A DNA stretch of 64,000 nt from Trinickia dinghuensis (GTDB taxonomy: Bacteria; Pseudomonadota; Gammaproteobacteria; Burkholderiales; Burkholderiaceae): contig NZ_QRGA01000011.1 of assembly GCF_003367175.1 (NCBI RefSeq), forward strand, positions 1 through 64,000, given 5' to 3'. Position numbers and translations under genes: made by a program. Numbering within the stretch: position 1 is the stretch's first letter; each line of letters opens with the position of its first letter. The notes beneath the pieces were generated by a model. The model was not told the DNA's origin, did no database searches, and saw only the letters and a list, made by a program, of their open reading frames with translations. This document shows, piece after piece, positions 48,532 through 55,945 of the stretch.

Positions 48532-51060
48532 TTAGAAAGCCGTGCCGCCGACTGCGCGCTCGATCGCCGATTTCAGCGCCGGCAGCGCCTCCTCCCGCAC
48601 CTCGCCCGCCTCGAGACTACGCTCGAGCCGGGTCGCTTCCTCGGCCACGTCGCGAAGCTGGAACCATGCAGCGGTACCGGCTATCGAATGCGCGATGTCA
48701 CGAGCCTGTTCGCGGTCCTCGGTAAGCGACAAGCCAAGGAGCGCCTTCATTTCGCTTGTGAGTGTCCAACGCAGTTCCAGCCGAAGCGCGTCATGCTCCT
48801 CGACCGGAACATCGGTTTTTTCCAGTGCCGGAAACGGTACGTCGACTAGGCCGTAGCGATCCAGCAGTTCGCGCAGTCGCTCAAGCGCCAACGGTTTGAT
48901 ACAGAACTCGTCGGCGCCCGCATCCAAGCAAGCGTTGCGTTGACGTTGCGTGGCATCGGCCGTCACCGCGATGAGCACAGTGTGCCGGTTGGAGCCGCGC
49001 TCACGCTGCCGAATGCACGACATGAGTTCGACGCCGCTGAGCCCAGGCATCGTGCAGTCGGTGATGACCGCCGCGTAGGTGTTGCGCTCATAGGCGCTCA
49101 ATGCTTCGGCACCGTCGACGGCAATATCGCAATTCGTCACATTCAAACCAGCAAGCTGGCGCCGCAACACCTCGCGATTGATCGATTGATCTTCGACGAG
49201 CAAGATGCGCGGCGCCGAAGTCGCGGGCGCGGCGGCTTCGGTCGACGGCACATCGAGCGGATCTCGCAGATCGCACTGATCGTGCTGCTCATGCGTGCAT
49301 CGCGCGCGCAAGGCGTCTCGAGCCATGCGGAGCGTCAGCGCGATCTTGACCTCCGTACCGCGCCCTAGGTCGCTTCTCAGCGTGATCTGTCCGCCCATCT
49401 GTTCGATCAAGCGCTTGCAGATCGCGAGCCCCAACCCTGTACCACCATATCGGCTCGCGGGTAAGCTTTGCGCCTGCGAAAACGGCGTGAACAGGCCCGC
49501 CTGCTCCTCGGGCGCAATACCGATTCCCGTATCGGCCACGCTGATCGAGACTACTTGCTCCTCGGCGCGATCGGCCAGCACGCCGGCCGTCACCGACACG
49601 GAACCGGCGTCGGTGAACTTGACGGCATTGCCGAGCAGATTGAGCAACACCTGTCCGAGCCGCTGCGCATCACCGACGTGATTCGGCGCGACGTTCTTCG
49701 ATACATCGACGTTCAGAAGCAACCCTTTGCGTCCGATATCGGGCTCGACGACCGCCACGCTGCGCCGCACGATCTCCTCGAGGCTCATCGGCGCCGATTC
49801 GAGCGACAACTCGCCGTTCTCGCTCTTGGCGTAATCGAGAATGTCGTTGAGAATGCGCAGCGACAGTTCGGCCGCGTTGCCGGCCATCTCGACGAGTTGG
49901 CGATCGTCGGCCGCCAGCCCATCGTGATCGAGCAATTGCAACATGCCGACGACGCCGCTCATCGGTGTTCGGATCTCGTGGCTGATCGTCGCGATGAACG
50001 ACTCTCGTGCCCTCGTCGCCGCTTCGGCGTCGTGTTTAGCCAAGATCAGCGCGGCCTGCTCGATAACCAGCTCGTGCTCCGTCCGCCGCCGCTCGCGAAC
50101 CTCCTTGCGCAAGCGCGCCGTGTTGAACCCAAGCACGCCGAGAAAAACGAGCGTCAACGTGCCGACGGGAGACAGGACGAGCCACAGCGTGCGCGGCGCG
50201 ACCCCAAACGTGAAGCGCGAAGAGAGCCAGCTGTTTTGGATGTGCTCGCGTTCGGTCTCGGGAACAGCCGCCAGCACGCGATCGATGAGCGGTAGGAGCG
50301 GCGCGTACCGCGGCGCGATGCCGAACGATAGATCTTGGATGCGATCCACCGGCGCCGCCACACGCAGCGTACCCGCGTAACGTTCCCGCACGATACGGTC
50401 GACGACGCCGAGATTGCCGATATAGGCGAACGCACGCCCTCCCGCCACTGCCTTGAGCCCATCCTCGGCCGAGTCCACCATCACCTTATGAAGGCCGGTC
50501 AGGTTCGCGGTCCTCACGCGCGCGAAGCGCGAATCGCCGACGACGGCCACTTGTGCGCCTTCGAGGTCGTCGAGCCCGGCGATGAACGGTGCCGTTTCGC
50601 GCGTAACGATCACGAGCGGGTAGCGCACGTACGGCGTGGACAGGCCGAAGCCCGGCGCCAGCTCGCCGGTGCTCGAGGCGGCGACGACGATATCGATGCG
50701 GCCTTCGCTCGCCAGTTGGAGGGTTTCGCCCCACGAGCGCGTCGGCACCAGGCGAAAGCGAAGATGCAGCGTATCCTGCAGGAAATCGAGGTAATCGGCT
50801 GAGATGCCGTCTATCCGCCCACGCTGATCGACGAATGCCATCGGAGCCCATTGCGGGTCGACTCCCACGCGCAATACCGGCAACGAATCAAGATAGGCGT
50901 TATCGGCCTTGGACAACGGCAACCGCAGATCCCACGCGACACGCGGCGGACCATGGTCGCCATCGCGGCTCCGGCATGCCGCCAGTGTGGAGCCGATCAA
51001 CAAGCATGCCGCGAGAATACGCGCCACCCGCCACGCGCGAGGGCGTGAGACTGCTTTCAC
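48532..51060 (-). CDS. Hybrid sensor histidine kinase, BvgS/EvgS type
   Basis: Four-step phosphorelay kinase of 842 aa. Domains: signal or lipobox-like N-terminus (TLAAC, Cys29), one periplasmic SBP_bac_3 (Venus flytrap) domain about 55-285, TM about 291-312, HisKA with H361 (ISHEIRTPMSG), HATPase with N box LLNLLGNAVKF, DTGIGI and GGTGLGLAI, receiver with D668 (VITDCTMPG), and a C-terminal HPt with H791 (DIAHSIAGTAAW). Bordetella BvgS has two flytrap domains and a PAS; here there is one flytrap and no PAS. It overlaps its response regulator gene by 4 bases, so the two are a pair. Its location beside the type III locus suggests control of that locus, but this is inference. Confidence 0.92.
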   Translation of the reverse strand: MKAVSRPRAWRVARILAACLLIGSTLAACRSRDGDHGPPRVAWDLRLPLSKADNAYLDSLPVLRVGVDPQWAPMAFVDQRGRIDGISADYLDFLQDTLHLRFRLVPTRSWGETLQLASEGRIDIVVAASSTGELAPGFGLSTPYVRYPLVIVTRETAPFIAGLDDLEGAQVAVVGDSRFARVRTANLTGLHKVMVDSAEDGLKAVAGGRAFAYIGNLGVVDRIVRERYAGTLRVAAPVDRIQDLSFGIAPRYAPLLPLIDRVLAAVPETEREHIQNSWLSSRFTFGVAPRTLWLVLSPVGTLTLVFLGVLGFNTARLRKEVRERRRTEHELVIEQAALILAKHDAEAATRARESFIATISHEIRTPMSGVVGMLQLLDHDGLAADDRQLVEMAGNAAELSLRILNDILDYAKSENGELSLESAPMSLEEIVRRSVAVVEPDIGRKGLLLNVDVSKNVAPNHVGDAQRLGQVLLNLLGNAVKFTDAGSVSVTAGVLADRAEEQVVSISVADTGIGIAPEEQAGLFTPFSQAQSLPASRYGGTGLGLAICKRLIEQMGGQITLRSDLGRGTEVKIALTLRMARDALRARCTHEQHDQCDLRDPLDVPSTEAAAPATSAPRILLVEDQSINREVLRRQLAGLNVTNCDIAVDGAEALSAYERNTYAAVITDCTMPGLSGVELMSCIRQRERGSNRHTVLIAVTADATQRQRNACLDAGADEFCIKPLALERLRELLDRYGLVDVPFPALEKTDVPVEEHDALRLELRWTLTSEMKALLGLSLTEDREQARDIAHSIAGTAAWFQLRDVAEEATRLERSLEAGEVREEALPALKSAIERAVGGTAF

Positions 51061-51713
51061 GACGAGGAATGATCGTGCGTCTGCCAGTACTCGAGCAACT
51101 CTTGACTGGTTGAGAGTCCGAGCTTGTGCTGTGCCCGCATCTTATGCGCACTGATCGTCTTGACACTACGATTGAGCCGCTCGGCGATCTGCCCCGCCGA
51201 CAACTTTTCATGGGCGAACAGCCGAACGACGTCGAGCTCGGCCGCGGTGAGCGCCGCCTCCTTACCCATGCGCGCGCCGACCAAACTCATGCGCGCGAGC
51301 AACGCTTCCACGCCGGGGCTCATATAGCTGCGCCCTTGGGCCGCCGCCACCAACGCACTGTGCAGTTCGCCGATTCCCCCCGCCTTTTCGACGATGGCGC
51401 TCACGCCTTTCGCGAGCAGCTTGTTCAATATCGCGGCGTTGCGCATCGCAGTCACGACGACGATCGACACGCCGGGACGCATCCGATTCAGACGATCGAT
51501 CAACGGGATGCCGTCCCGCGTGCGCGTACCGGGCATCGACAAGTCCGTCACGATGACATCGCACTCCCACGCATTCACGGCCGCGATCAATTCGTCCGAA
51601 TTCGAGGCCTCGGCAACGACATGCCCGACGCGAGCTTCCTCGATAGCCAAACGAATGCCATGGCGAACGATGCCGTGGTCTTCCGCCAATATGATCTGCA
51701 ATGGTTTATTCAC
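51057..51713 (-). CDS. NarL/FixJ-family response regulator
   Basis: DNA-binding response regulator of 218 aa. Receiver: E11-D12, phospho-acceptor D57 (VIVTDLSMPGTRTRDG), T-containing VVVTAMRN, and Lys in IVEKAGG. C-terminal LuxR-type HTH about 150-212 (LTAAELDVVRLFAHEKLSAG, QIAERLNRSVKTISAHKMRA). First gene of the two-component operon; its stop overlaps the hybrid kinase start (ATGA). It resembles the BvgA/EvgA partners of BvgS/EvgS. Targets cannot be read from sequence; the neighbouring type III genes and the unknown pair are positional candidates. Confidence 0.92.
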   Translation of the reverse strand: MNKPLQIILAEDHGIVRHGIRLAIEEARVGHVVAEASNSDELIAAVNAWECDVIVTDLSMPGTRTRDGIPLIDRLNRMRPGVSIVVVTAMRNAAILNKLLAKGVSAIVEKAGGIGELHSALVAAAQGRSYMSPGVEALLARMSLVGARMGKEAALTAAELDVVRLFAHEKLSAGQIAERLNRSVKTISAHKMRAQHKLGLSTSQELLEYWQTHDHSSS

Positions 51714-51937
51714 GACGCTTCCATGCCTCTATCGCTCGACGAAGCACTGCCGGGCAGCGGCTTCGGCTAATCGTCGCGCCGGGCCCGGCAGTTTGGGCTG
51801 CGCTCGGTGCTCGCGCACGCGTCGCTCCGGACAAACGCGACGGGATCGCTTCCTATGAGCTTACTAAGAAACCGTAGCCACGACTGACGAGGATGAGATT
51901 GTAGGGACACCGTGGACATTGCCGGGCGAGAAATTTC

Positions 51938-52429
51938 TCAAATAATGAAGCCTCTTGTTTGAAGAGAGGCGATGAGCGCGTCGAACTCGAGCCCCCATTC
52001 GCCGCATTCGGTCACGAGCCTGCAAGACCCCGGCGCCAACGCGTCGTCGACGTCGATCGGCCATGGGCAACGGATGCCTGCAGCGGAACAGGACGATTCG
52101 CCAGCGGTACCGATGCGAAGACGTGCGCCGGACACCGGCCCAATTGTTTCGGCCAGTTGTTCGCAAACGATGCGTAGCCGCTGAGCCGCGGGCAGTTCGG
52201 CGCCGACACGCGCCAATGCCGCGGCGAGCACCTGATCGAGCGTCACCTCCAATTGTGCCGTCAAGGATCGTTGCGCGAGCCGATACGCTTCCTCCAGTGC
52301 CGCCGCTCGCGTAACGAAGGCGGCGTCGGCATCGCGCAAACGCGCGGCATCTTCGCGTAGGTAGACGACCTTGCCCGGCATCGCGTCTTGGCCATCCCCC
52401 GTCGAGATACGCCTTGCCGTAAAGCTCAT
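51938..52429 (-). CDS. sctL: Type III secretion stator protein SctL (HrpE/YscL)
   Basis: Peripheral stator that links the SctN ATPase to the sorting platform; 163 aa, somewhat short for the family (about 190-220). The N-terminal third is Arg-rich; the middle is a long helix (about 25-85: AAALEEAYRLAQRSLTAQLE, VTLDQVLAAALARVGAELPA) as in FliH/YscL proteins; the C-terminal domain is globular. The start at 52429 overlaps the sctK stop by 4 bases. Last gene of the minus-strand type III operon. The identification rests on position and helix pattern. Confidence 0.75.
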   Translation of the reverse strand: MSFTARRISTGDGQDAMPGKVVYLREDAARLRDADAAFVTRAAALEEAYRLAQRSLTAQLEVTLDQVLAAALARVGAELPAAQRLRIVCEQLAETIGPVSGARLRIGTAGESSCSAAGIRCPWPIDVDDALAPGSCRLVTECGEWGLEFDALIASLQTRGFII

Positions 52430-53058
52430 CGGGTGCCTCTCGAACTCGTATTCGAAGCCGCACCGCGCATCATGGCGCCGCACAGCGAAAGGCATCGACC
52501 GACGTCGATCCACTCGATCGCCCACGGTTGCGCTTGCTTCGGCTCTTCCCAAGTATGGCAAGCATCCGATGCGTCCGGCGCGACGAGCATCGCAACCCGC
52601 GAGTCGATATCCGGCCAGCCTTGCCGCGCCATGGCGCGCAACACACCGACACCGGCGTCACGCGGGGCAGACGAATCGGAATGCGTCACCACGCCCCCCA
52701 CGCGTAAGCAATTGACGGCGCGATATTTCAACGCGAGGGCGAACCACGGATCGACGGACGGACGGCATCCGAGCGCGACGGGCATGCCCCCGCGCAGCAA
52801 GGCGAGATGCCCGAGTGCCGTCGCCACGCCGTGAAGCAAGCTCGGGGATGCCTGCACCACATGCACCCAGCGCGGATCCGCGGGCGGACGCCACCGCCGA
52901 GGCAAGCCGAAGCAGGCAATCCATCCGCTATAGACCAGTCGTTCGGCATGGGAATCGAAATCGCCGACGGAGGCCCCATAGCGGCCATGCCACGCCGGTG
53001 CAGCCCATCGCCACGGCTCGGTCCAGAATGGCGGTATGCCTTCAACCGGCGCCGACAT
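52426..53058 (-). CDS. sctK: Type III secretion sorting-platform protein SctK (HrpD-like)
   Basis: Cytoplasmic protein of 210 aa between sctJ and sctL, the standard place of SctK (HrpD in Pseudomonas syringae, YscK in Yersinia), which joins the ring to the SctQ pods. Sequence: Trp-rich N-terminus (FWTEPWRWAAPAWHGRYG) and HAERLVYSGWIACFGLPRRW; no membrane segment. SctK proteins diverge strongly, so the call is mainly positional. I prefer the ATG at 53058 with GGAGG 5 bases upstream; it overlaps the sctJ end by 17 bases. Confidence 0.72.
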   Translation of the reverse strand: MSAPVEGIPPFWTEPWRWAAPAWHGRYGASVGDFDSHAERLVYSGWIACFGLPRRWRPPADPRWVHVVQASPSLLHGVATALGHLALLRGGMPVALGCRPSVDPWFALALKYRAVNCLRVGGVVTHSDSSAPRDAGVGVLRAMARQGWPDIDSRVAMLVAPDASDACHTWEEPKQAQPWAIEWIDVGRCLSLCGAMMRGAASNTSSRGTR

Positions 53059-53848
53059 CATCGCCTCCGTTCCGCACGCTTCGTTTCGCGCTTCGCTGCC
53101 GGAAAAGATGCAGCAACCGCTCCGCAAAATAACCCATGGCTGCTGAACCGCAGACGAGCAGTATCAATCGAGGCGCGGTCGCGGCAATGCCGGCCGTCTC
53201 GGCTGCCACCGGTGCAGTATGCGACGCTGCGATCCGCTGCTCGGGCAAGAACATCACGGTAACGTGCCGGTCGTCTTGCTCGGCCAGCCCGGGGACGCCG
53301 TTCTTGACGAGGCGGGCGATTCCCGGCATGAGCGCCGACAGATCGACATCGGCGCGATGCTTGACGAGGACCGAGGCGGACGCGGGCGCGAGCGGTGCCC
53401 CGAGAGCCGGACGCTCGGGCAGTACGACGCTCACGCGTGCAGCGAGCACGCCGTCGATCTCCATCAGCGTCGCTTCCAACTCGCGTTCGATCGCATGGAT
53501 ATGACGAGCGCGCTCTTCGAGTGGCGTAGGCGCAATCCCTCTTTTTCCGAGGGCTTCGTCGACGCTCGGACGAACGGCACGCAACAAGCCCGCCTCACGC
53601 AACGCGTTCATCGCCTGCGGAAGATCCGAATCCGCCACGAAAAGCATGAACCCCGATTTCTCCGGCTTTCGCTCGACAGCGATCCCCTGACCGCTGAGTG
53701 CCGCCGCGATCTCGCTGGCGCGGCGAGCGTCGGGCGCCAATTGCAATTCGACTTTCCGCTCGCACCCCGACAACGCGAGGACCGCGGCGATCAACGGCAA
53801 GCCGGCCAGCGCGGCATGGCGCGCCGCCCCCCTTGCCTCGATGCTCAT
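53042..53848 (-). CDS. sctJ: Type III secretion inner-ring lipoprotein SctJ
   Basis: Inner-membrane ring component (HrcJ/YscJ/PrgK family), 268 aa. Signal peptide with lipobox LALSGC (Cys29). Two periplasmic ring-building motifs: first about 30-95 (CERKVELQLAPDARRASEIA, AALSGQGIAVERKPEKSGFM), second about 110-205 (ERARHIHAIERELEATLMEI, DGVLAARVSVVLPER). C-terminal TM about 225-250 (LILLVCGSAAMGYFAERLL) and a short basic tail. The most confidently recognised protein of this operon. It follows sctI by 10 bases. Confidence 0.93.
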   Translation of the reverse strand: MSIEARGAARHAALAGLPLIAAVLALSGCERKVELQLAPDARRASEIAAALSGQGIAVERKPEKSGFMLFVADSDLPQAMNALREAGLLRAVRPSVDEALGKRGIAPTPLEERARHIHAIERELEATLMEIDGVLAARVSVVLPERPALGAPLAPASASVLVKHRADVDLSALMPGIARLVKNGVPGLAEQDDRHVTVMFLPEQRIAASHTAPVAAETAGIAATAPRLILLVCGSAAMGYFAERLLHLFRQRSAKRSVRNGGDDVGAG

Positions 53849-53858
53849 ATTCGTGAAT

Positions 53859-54275
53859 TCACGTGGCCGAGACCAATTGCCGAAGCGCACCCGCCGTCAC
53901 GCCGACCAGCTTGGCGCCCCACATGACATTCAAGTTATAGGACGCCATGGCGTGCGCCTGGCGATGCATCGAAACCGCCAATGTCGGTGCGTCGACGCCC
54001 GTCGCCCATGCTCCCGCCAAGCCGGCGGATAGCGTCCGAGCCTCCATCCGATGACGCCCGACTTCGTCGAGCTGCCGCGCCAGCGCCGCCAACGCAGACT
54101 CCGATTGCCCGAAACCGGACGCGGATACCCTCGCGCGTGCCTCCGCTTCCGCGGAGCCGATAGGCAACACACGCTCGACATCTGCCGCTGCCATCGCCGC
54201 CGCGAAAGAATCGCCCTCGATCGCTTTCCAAACCGCGGGGCTTGCGGCCGTCACTTCCGTCGCTGTGAAATTCAT
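53859..54275 (-). CDS. sctI: Type III secretion inner rod protein SctI (HrpB-like)
   Basis: Small secreted rod subunit, 138 aa, immediately upstream of sctJ as in Hrp and Ysc clusters. Helical, with the C-terminal segment AMASYNLNVMWGAKLVGVTA and the last residues hydrophobic, as expected for SctI proteins, whose C-terminus packs under the secretin. The start at 54275 overlaps the upstream stop by 4 bases (ATGA). The N-terminus is Ala/Glu-rich and divergent, so the family assignment leans on position and the C-terminal pattern. Confidence 0.78.
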   Translation of the reverse strand: MNFTATEVTAASPAVWKAIEGDSFAAAMAAADVERVLPIGSAEAEARARVSASGFGQSESALAALARQLDEVGRHRMEARTLSAGLAGAWATGVDAPTLAVSMHRQAHAMASYNLNVMWGAKLVGVTAGALRQLVSAT

Positions 54276-54472
54276 GGGCGCAACTGCTGGCCGAGGTTGC
54301 GCAAGGCATTGATGAGTTCCGTCCTCACGTGCCCTTCGACGTGGCTCAGCGCATGTTCCGCGTCGATCTTGCGCTTCTCGAACGCGAATGCGACACCGGC
54401 TTGCGCGGCCCACTGCGCTGCTCGCCCTTGCGCTGCCGTATAGGCGGCGTATTGCTCCAAGACTTTGGTCAT
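54272..54472 (-). CDS. 66-aa helical protein in type III operon, possible pilin/needle chaperone
   Basis: Small basic protein predicted to be two helices (MTKVLEQYAAYTAAQGRAAQ to residue ~25; HALSHVEGHVRTELINALRN). No signal peptide. It lies between the HrpA-like pilin gene (66 bases upstream) and sctI, overlapping sctI by 4 bases. Small helical proteins at this spot in other systems (YscE/EscE, HrpF types) act as chaperones for the filament subunit; nothing in the sequence proves that here. Confidence 0.6.
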   Translation of the reverse strand: MTKVLEQYAAYTAAQGRAAQWAAQAGVAFAFEKRKIDAEHALSHVEGHVRTELINALRNLGQQLRP

Positions 54473-54538
54473 CTTCCGTCACTCCCGCCGGAAGGCGCGC
54501 CGCCGCACGCGCCGCGCCTTCCTCCCTATGCGCTCAAA

Positions 54539-54847
54539 TTAAAATTGGATGCCTTGTGCCGCCTTGGCGCTGGCGTTCTGCACTTTCGATCCCGAATCGA
54601 GTTCGCCGTTCGAAATGCTGTTCATCGTGTCGGCCATCATTTTTTGCATGCTGGCCGCGGTCTGCATTTCCATCGTCTTCACCTGCATCTCCTGCTGCTG
54701 TTTCAGATAGCCCTGCATCTTGTTGCCCATGTCCCCGGTCGACACCATACCGTCGGCCGACCCGTTCGCCCCGCTCAGGAGCGACGAGACCACCTGTGCG
54801 ACCGCACCTACCGTTTGAAGGATGGGAACTACTGCTGCGAAGGTCAT
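54539..54847 (-). CDS. HrpA-like type III pilus subunit (candidate)
   Basis: Secreted-looking protein of 102 aa without a Sec signal. N-terminus is hydrophobic (VVPILQTVGAVAQVVSSLLS), the middle is Gly/Met/Gln-rich, and the C-terminal half is one long helix (EMQVKTMEMQTAASMQKMMA) ending SGSKVQNASAKAAQGIQF. That C-terminal pattern (MQ-rich helix, K-x2-NA-x2-A-x2-GI-aromatic) strongly recalls, from memory, the P. syringae Hrp pilin HrpA (about 113 aa). First gene of the operon, with AAGGAG 8 bases upstream and a tandem 12-bp repeat that duplicates this site. High translation fits a filament subunit. Confidence 0.7.
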   Translation of the reverse strand: MTFAAVVPILQTVGAVAQVVSSLLSGANGSADGMVSTGDMGNKMQGYLKQQQEMQVKTMEMQTAASMQKMMADTMNSISNGELDSGSKVQNASAKAAQGIQF

Positions 54848-54856
54848 GATTTGCTC

Positions 54857-54880
54857 TCCTTACCTGATTCCTTACCTGAT
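54857..54880 (-). repeat. Tandem 12-bp repeat duplicating the ribosome site of the pilin gene
   Basis: On the minus strand ATCAGGTAAGGA occurs twice back to back (54869-54880, then 54857-54868), directly before GAGCAAATC-ATG. The downstream copy forms the active AAGGAG; the upstream copy supplies a second AAGGA. Confidence 0.75.
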
Positions 54881-54891
54881 ATTCGAACTCC

Positions 54892-54920
54892 GGAACTCCG
54901 CTCTTCCGGGGATCGATCCA
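54892..54920 (+). promoter_or_regulatory. Candidate ECF/HrpL-type promoter for the sigma-factor operon
   Basis: GGAACT (54892-54897), 16 bases, then CGATCCA (54914-54920). The -35 differs by one base from the hrp-box GGAACC; the -10 matches CCACNNA at 3 of 5 fixed bases. It lies about 90 bases before the sigma-factor start, facing it. Confidence 0.45.
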
Positions 54921-54941
54921 ATGCGGGCCGGAATTGCGGGG

Positions 54942-54969
54942 TTAGTAACAGAGACTTGCAACCAGTTCC
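54942..54969 (-). promoter_or_regulatory. Candidate ECF/HrpL-type promoter for the pilin operon
   Basis: Minus strand: GGAACT (54969-54964), 15 bases, then TTACTAA (54948-54942). The -35 is one base off GGAACC; the -10 fits the ACNNA part of CCACNNA. It lies about 95 bases before the pilin start and mirrors the plus-strand candidate with the same GGAACT hexamer. Confidence 0.5.
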
Positions 54970-55012
54970 ATTCACGACGCGTTCCGCAACCACCCGAACG
55001 GGTTCAACGGTT

Positions 55013-55663
55013 ATGTCGTCCGATTTTCCGCCTCAAGATGCGCAATCGAGCATTGCAACCCCAATCATGTGCGAATCGCTACGCCAAGAGCCTTTCGATC
55101 CGAAGATGATCACGACGCACCCGAATCCCGCATCGTCGCCTGCCTGCGCGGATCAATCGCTCCAATTCGACGACTGGTACCGCGCACACGGCCGTTCGAT
55201 TTACCGCTTCATCGCCCGCCGGGTTCGAAGCGCGGAGGATGCCGCGGATATCCTGCAAGCCACGTATCTCGGCGCCTGGGAAAACCGCGCGTCGTATCGC
55301 GGCACGGCGCAGCCCAAGACATGGCTGATCGCGATCGCGCTCAACGTCGTGCGCAATCACGTCAGCCGCACGTCCGATTACCGCTTCGTGATCGAACCGA
55401 TCGACGATCACGAAAGCGAGCTCCTCGACCTGCGCGCACCCGATCGCTGCGCGTCCGTCAAGCAGACGTTCTCGCGCTTTCTCGAGTTCGCGCAGTCGCT
55501 CTCGGCCGATCAGCAGCGCATGCTCGAGCTGCTGTTCATCGACAACGTCAGCTACGTCGAAGTCGCGGCCACGCTCGGCATCCCGGTCGGCACCGTGCGT
55601 TCACGCCTGTCGCGTCTGCGTTCGAAGCTCGAACGACACTTCGAGCCAGTAGGCGGGCTTTGA
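55013..55663 (+). CDS. ECF-type RNA polymerase sigma factor (HrpL-like role proposed)
   Basis: Extracytoplasmic-function sigma factor, 216 aa. Region 2 about 50-125 (FDDWYRAHGRSIYRFIARRV, ILQATYLGAWENRASYRGTA, TWLIAIALNVVRNHVSR) and region 4 about 150-210 (ADQQRMLELLFIDNVSYVEV, AATLGIPVGTVRSRLSRLRS) are clear; no anti-sigma gene is adjacent. In P. syringae and Erwinia, HrpL, an ECF sigma factor, switches on the hrp genes; the position here, at the divergent point of the type III operons, suggests the same role. The start is uncertain (55013, 55067 or 55106), with a long disordered N-tail. Confidence 0.85.
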   Translation: MSSDFPPQDAQSSIATPIMCESLRQEPFDPKMITTHPNPASSPACADQSLQFDDWYRAHGRSIYRFIARRVRSAEDAADILQATYLGAWENRASYRGTAQPKTWLIAIALNVVRNHVSRTSDYRFVIEPIDDHESELLDLRAPDRCASVKQTFSRFLEFAQSLSADQQRMLELLFIDNVSYVEVAATLGIPVGTVRSRLSRLRSKLERHFEPVGGL

Positions 55664-55738
55664 TGCCCTCCGCGCGCGCCGGTGCCCGTCCACGTATACC
55701 GCCTTTCTCTTTCGTTCATCGATTCGCGGAACTCTCCC

Positions 55739-55945
55739 ATGACGCTCCCCATCGCCGAAACCCAACTGCGCAACGCGCTGCACCACGCCGAACGGCTGCG
55801 CCGGACGATGTCGCCCGATCAGCCGGACGATTGGCGGCGCTACGTCGAATCGCTACGCGGCGTATCGCTGGCCAACTGGAGCGCCACCACGGATCTCCAG
55901 ATGAAATTCGCGCTGCTGCGCACGGTCATCAACGAAATCCGATGA
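55739..55945 (+). CDS. 68-aa needle-like protein in type III operon (candidate SctF)
   Basis: Small helical protein with an N-terminal amphipathic helix (TQLRNALHHAERLRRTM), a Pro/Asp loop (SPDQPDDW) and a C-terminal helix (WSATTDLQMKFALLRTVINE, ending IR). Helix - PxxxP loop - helix with a terminal aliphatic/basic end, in 68 aa, is the layout of YscF/MxiH/PrgI needle subunits. The last 36 residues can be set against PrgI's last 36 without gaps, but identity is low. It overlaps sctC by 4 bases (ATGA) and follows the sigma-factor gene by 75 bases. Alternative: a HrpF-like accessory protein. Confidence 0.55.
   Translation: MTLPIAETQLRNALHHAERLRRTMSPDQPDDWRRYVESLRGVSLANWSATTDLQMKFALLRTVINEIR

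Noticed and set aside
51928-51939. Perfect palindrome GAGAAATTTCTC at the sctL stop codon
   Set aside because: Lies in the 3' end of a coding region with no loop or T run; probably chance.
55728-55733. A third GGAACT just before the 68-aa gene
   Set aside because: It is about 6 bases from the ATG, too close to act as a -35 for that gene.
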